Assembly (NCBI GenBank): GCA_037954665.1
Contig: JBBMOL010000023.1
Coordinates: 2,108,001-2,172,000 of the forward strand
Length of the DNA stretch: 64,000 nt
Source of the DNA: Laguncularia racemosa
Lineage: Eukaryota > Streptophyta > Magnoliopsida > Myrtales > Combretaceae
Reading direction: 5' to 3'
Each line of letters begins with the position of its first letter. Positions within the stretch are counted from its first letter, which is position 1. Below, piece by piece: positions 59,333 to 64,000 of this stretch. Position numbers and translations under genes: made by a program. The notes under the pieces were generated by a model. That model was not told where the DNA came from. It saw only the letters and a list, made by a program, of their open reading frames with translations, and did not search any database.

Positions 59333-59559
59333 GCCGACGAGATGCTGTAATGGTCACCACTAATGGAGATCTGGCGACACGATCGATGGTTTCCCAAGCG
59401 ACGACGACGCAAAGTGAATTTCTGGGAACGTTGCATAGATCTTTACTTTCTCCTATGACGACGACGACGATCAATCATTTCCCTCTCTCCAGTTTCCCCT
59501 TTGCTCGAGAACTTGGCCTTCCTTCCTCGCAAATCTGTATCTACAGTTAGGGCAAATGG

Positions 59560-61195
59560 GAAAAAAGAAATGGGTGACTCCACTGAATTGGAATTCCAAT
59601 GCTGTTCAAGAGGAATAGCTATTTACCGATTTTAGTAATGGCAATTCATCTCTCCCTATTTCGTGTTCTCGATAAAATAAACGTTGTAATCTCTATTTCA
59701 AATCGAATAAGATCGTAAAAGAATTCTTATTACAGCAAAATAAATAGAGCATTAGTTGATTAAAAAAGGACATCTCTATCTTAATGCAATATTTACCGCC
59801 AAGAAACACCATTATTGGAGGTTAATGCTGAAAGCTTTGTTTGGCAAATGAAGAAGAGAAAAATAAAATAGTAAAGGAAAGGGAAATATTTTCCTATTGC
59901 AAAAGGAAAATGACAGAAGCTTATAGCAGAAATATTGCACCGAATTGGATGTGACAATCAAGCTTCAAGTGGTAATGTTGGTGGTGTTAACCAGTTGATG
60001 CCACTTGTATCCGGATATGTTTTCTGTATCAGAAGTTCATTGTAAAATAATTCTTTGTATAAGTTTATATCATGGAAAAATGGTGATGGGTGGTTTTCAG
60101 ATTTCTGCAATTTCCTTTATTTCCCTCATTTTCCCCGAAGTTGGTTCACATTTTCTTTTCTTGTTCCCTCCCCAAAGAGAAACTTACATTGTATTCAACT
60201 CAACGAAAGCGTTAACAAGTACATTCCATATTGGAAACACACAAAGAATTAAAAAAATACATAAATGGAAAAGAAAATTGCTTCCAAAGGAGATTGAAAA
60301 TAACAATCCAATCCATCGGACACATCTTTTTTCTAGTGAGGGTAGCAAACTAATCTGCTGCTTTGTCCGCTTGTCGATGAAAGTCCAGGGGGCAGTAGAT
60401 TCCAAAATGACTTCATGATGGACTGCAACAACACATATCAGCTCGACTACTATTTCTTTCCACCCCTAGTTGCTGCCGATTGAAGACCTTGGAGTACTGA
60501 TGCTGCCTCCGCAGTAACCACGGTTGACGCTGTTGTGACCTTGGTCATGCCGCCAATAACCAACAGATCGTGTGTCACTAGCGATCACACAAATCGCTGC
60601 TGATGCTAAAACATTGCCTTAAGAGCCGTCAGCATTTATTATTGTCATACACGGTTTTAAAATATATATATATAAATATATGGACGTAATAAAAATATTA
60701 TTATTAAATAAAAGATTAAATAAGATATATATATAATGACGATTTTGTAAATGAGACAATCAGGATAAGGATAGTTTTGTCTTTTACTAGCTATGATATA
60801 AAAGTTAATCTAACCTTGAGCTTTTCCTTTTTGCTCATTTTTACAATTTCCAATAATAGCCTAGAGAAACCTAAAGCGAGAGAGAGAAGCCCTATAAAGA
60901 ACTAAGGTGACTCGAAAGAGAATTATGCAGCTAGTCCAATAGGTAAGTGTATGGATTGTAATTATATTTAGTTATGATGATAGATGATGATCCTAAGGTT
61001 TATTTATCTTTATAATGATAGAGATCAGATCAAAAGACAAATTGAAACAAGCGAATGATCAACCAAACTTGGAGTTTCAAGCGTAATTTGAACCAAGCAT
61101 TATAGAACCTGATTTTACATTAGATGTAGCTAATACAGTGATTAATTAAACTAAAAATCATAGCAATTAGGATTTGGAACGAATTGGAGGAAAAA
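59560..61195. other. intergenic, no supported gene
   Basis: Short frames (137 codons at 60005-60418) lack motifs. A 32-codon frame near 60450 on the minus strand is too short to call. Confidence 0.55.
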
Positions 61196-61199
61196 AATT

Positions 61200-61620
61200 A
61201 GGATTCAAGACGAACAGGAAAGTACACGATCAAGTATACGACTGTGTACTAAGGCATGCTAAACTAGGAAAAATTGTACAATAAGGTACACGGCCTTAGG
61301 CATGGTCGTGTACTTGGACTTGTTGAAATTTAAACATACATGGCTACAAGTACGGCCATGTACTAGAGCATGTTGAAAAGAAAAATTGTACAATAAAGTA
61401 TACGACCTTAGGTACAATCGTATACTTGAGCATGTTGGAGTTAGTTATTACACGGCTACAAGCATGGCCGTGTACCTAGGCATGTTGAGTTTTGAATGTA
61501 CACAGTTACAAGTACAGTCGTGTACATGAGCGTGTTAAAGCTTAAAGTTTATAGAATGATAGACGGTCTCTAGCACAACTATGCTTCAAGTTGTACTTCC
61601 TTACACGGTTACTTTTTTGA
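61200..61620. repeat. tandem palindromic array, LTR-like
   Basis: Five or six imperfect units of about 50-65 bases, each with a dyad such as TACACGGC...GCCGTGTA and GAGCATGTTG. The motif set is close to that in the LTR at 4765-5005 (ACACGGC, GCCGTGTA). Flanking 60640-62400 is probably a decayed solo LTR; ends not found. Confidence 0.65.
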
Positions 61621-64000
61621 TCGTATTATACAATAATATGTCATATTTAACTCTACTTTATTTTATTCTCATTTCAAAACATGAATTAAAATTGAAGATA
61701 CTTTTGGGATGTGAATTAAATGACTTGAACGAAGTAGAAAATTTAGTGAACTTAGATTACTTATAGAATTAAGCTAACTGTGGTTCCTTGTAATTGAACA
61801 GAGCTACTTACTTCAATTAGAGATTTTCAAGATCATTATTGAGACATTTGTTCAGGTACGTATTTACCTTATTTTGGTGGTTGTATTTGCTAGATAGTTG
61901 TTTAATAATTATGTGCAATTAATGATTTTAATGTTTAATGAACTTAATTGAATGTTAAAAGCTAATGCGTATGTTACTTGTGCTTGGCTTGGCTTAAGAG
62001 CCCGTAGTGGAAAATTCCTTGAGGGCATCTCAATGATTGGTATGCCGCGTTATCCCTAATAGAGCCGTATATCGAAATAATCTAAGAGAGATTAAGTTTA
62101 GATGGGGCTCACAGTGGCAATTCCAACTAGGACAATATTGTGTATATCAGGGTTATGAGTATCCATGTACTGTGTACTTGATTATGATTGATGTGTAAGT
62201 TGATCTATGATTATGTTGTGGATTAACGTTATATATATGCATGTGTTATTAATATAGTGTGTCATGCGCATGTGAGTGTAGTACTCATGTATTAAGCTTA
62301 GGCTTAGCTCTCTTTCTATATTTTGCTTTTTAGCTATAGGTGAGAACAACACGCAATTGAATTACAATGACAATAGAAACCTAGTGGAACATTATGTGAA
62401 TGAAAATAGGAGAGAGCGCTATTACTATTTGGATAAGGAGTGATGGAAATGAGAGGATTTATGATTAAGATTTTTAGTAATTGATTTGGGATTATAAAGA
62501 TATTAGTAGACTTCTATTTATTTTAAAGTTTTAAATATAAACAAAGTTTATTTTAAATATAAAAAGAAGATTTATGTGTTGTTTAAATATCATTTATTGG
62601 AATGACTCATTTGATAGTTATTTGTTTTATGTTATTGAAGTTATATTTTCGTGAATGAATTTAAGAAGGTGAATAAGTTGGAAGTTATTTTAAAGTTTTA
62701 GAGTTTTAACGCGTTGCTATATAAAAGTTACATATGATAAATTGTGATGCTTAAATTCTAAAGCGTTATAGTTATGATCCAATCCAACACTAACCGAGGC
62801 AAACAAGCTGACCTTTCTTTAGCTGCTCGATTATGCTGCTAGTGCTGGACAATGGCAGGACTGCGCACTGGGTTGTTTCCTAGCAAAACCGAGGACTAAA
62901 GACAGTGGTCTATGGCGCTGGTATAAATGAAGTTTCTAAGTTGAACACACAATGACATCCCATTTTTCAAAGGCTTTTAAAATCTAATGCGTGGGACTTC
63001 CAATGGATTTTTCTACCACCATTTTTAGTTTTATAAAATGGGAATAATTTAACAAACTAGAGTGAGTTTACAAGCCTTGATAAGATTTTACTTACTTTTA
63101 AGTATATTTTCGAACATAAACTAAAATTATGGAATTTAAATGTTTTTGCAAAAAATGTAGAGATTTGACTGATATTTTTTTCATGTAAAATAGCTCAAAT
63201 GTCAAAAAATAAAAAAAGTAGTAATAAAATTATGAACATTTGAGTGATATCCTATTTTTGGCATTTTTTCAAACTTAATGAAAATCACAAAATTTGAGTG
63301 AGTTTACAAATAATAGAGTGAAATCAAAATAAAATAAGTGAAGTTATAAACAAAAACACTTTTTCAATGATTACTGATATTATAAGAAAAAAATGCTTAG
63401 GTGAATTTATAAAGTTATGCGAGTAATCCAGTTTTTTTATTTACCACATTATCATAACGAATTTTTCAAGTTATGGCAAGTAAAGGTAAAAGAGCATCAA
63501 GGGAGACTGGTAAAATCATATTAGAAAACCTAGCACATATCAACAAAATTTATTTGGATAATGCACTTAAGTTAAAGACATGGCTATGATTTACTCACAA
63601 TTATAATGGTTAAAAAGCTTATGTTATTTGAATTTTTTTTTAATATTTTCTAAAGACTTGTTTTGCGACTATAGTAAAAGAAAAAAGGATTTTTCCATAG
63701 AAAATCATTTTGGAAAGTTGTATGAATCGAAGATAAATTATATGTAGCTATTCTTTTGTACATTAAAGGGGACTTATATAATCAAAAATTAGATATCTAC
63801 ATGAAAGAGTTTTGACCAATAGGATTGTCTAGTTTCTATTGAACCTACCACTAGAAGATCCTTGAGAGGGGGATGGGGCTAACCAAAGTGAAAAGAGTTT
63901 TGCATAAGATGTGAAATAAAACTATTAACCCTAAAGGTGAGCGAATAACCTTATTGTATAGGGTATGTATTAAAGATCATAAGGTAAATTTCGAGTATAG
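61621..64000. other. intergenic / probable retrotransposon remains
   Basis: AT-rich with no frame of note. The region 61980-62340 (AGAGCCGTATATCG, GGGGCTCACAGTGGCAATTCC) resembles LTR or leader sequence but is not confirmed. Confidence 0.4.

Noticed and set aside
59100..59474. 124-codon frame on - and overlapping frames
   Set aside because: Formed by a short tandem repeat; low complexity.
60005..60418. 137-codon frame on +
   Set aside because: Sequence lacks domains; overlaps an equally open antisense frame, which suggests chance.
60450..60548. 32-codon frame on -
   Set aside because: Reads like a protein end (AASVLQGLQSAAT) but too short, with no upstream exon found.

Overview
The window is eudicot plant nuclear DNA. 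It shows spliced plant genes with AT-rich introns, a PIN auxin-efflux gene, Ty3/gypsy and Ty1/copia retrotransposons, hAT-like DNA transposons and a decayed endogenous pararetrovirus. The species cannot be named from sequence alone; a woody or large-genome dicot would fit.

Two host genes are clear, both on the + strand. (1) 33697-45954: a three-exon gene for an 890-aa RAD5/HLTF-type (SMARCA3-like) protein with HIRAN, SNF2 ATPase, RING and helicase-C parts. All junctions keep frame. Its first intron is about 8 kb because a 6.46-kb gypsy element sits in it on the opposite strand. (2) 56081-58601: a six-exon gene for a 591-aa PIN auxin efflux carrier of the long-loop (PIN1/SoPIN1-like) type.

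Transposon layout. 1-5042 (-): a chromovirus-like gypsy element whose 3' end lies outside the window. 5230-11217: a florendovirus-like caulimovirid insertion in two opposed blocks, with coat-protease-RT-RNase H-ORF2 on + and movement protein plus N-terminal coat on -. 11440-13679 and 24603-25020: copia fragments, split by a Tat-lineage gypsy element at 13680-24602 (LTRs 13680-15777 and 22559-24602, TSD ATACC). 26901-32472: a gypsy deletion derivative (TSD TTAAG) carrying a nested hAT-like element at 28807-30223 (TSD ACAGGTAT) and itself lying in a decayed AT-rich repeat. 36232-42688: the intronic gypsy (TSD GTAGT) with its own nested hAT-like element at 40891-41712. The rest (46-55.5 kb and 59-64 kb) is AT-rich intergenic DNA with microsatellites, a long CAY/GRT inverted low-complexity tract, a 29-G run, a SINE-like fragment and LTR-like tandem palindromes near 61.2-61.6 kb.

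The most interesting non-gene signals are a tRNA-like A-box/B-box pair inside both LTRs of the Tat element, two tandem arrays in that element's 3' untranslated region, and the inverted two-block structure of the pararetrovirus. All transposon and viral frames are broken, so the only probably functional products are the helicase and the PIN carrier. I found no clear undescribed multi-gene system.
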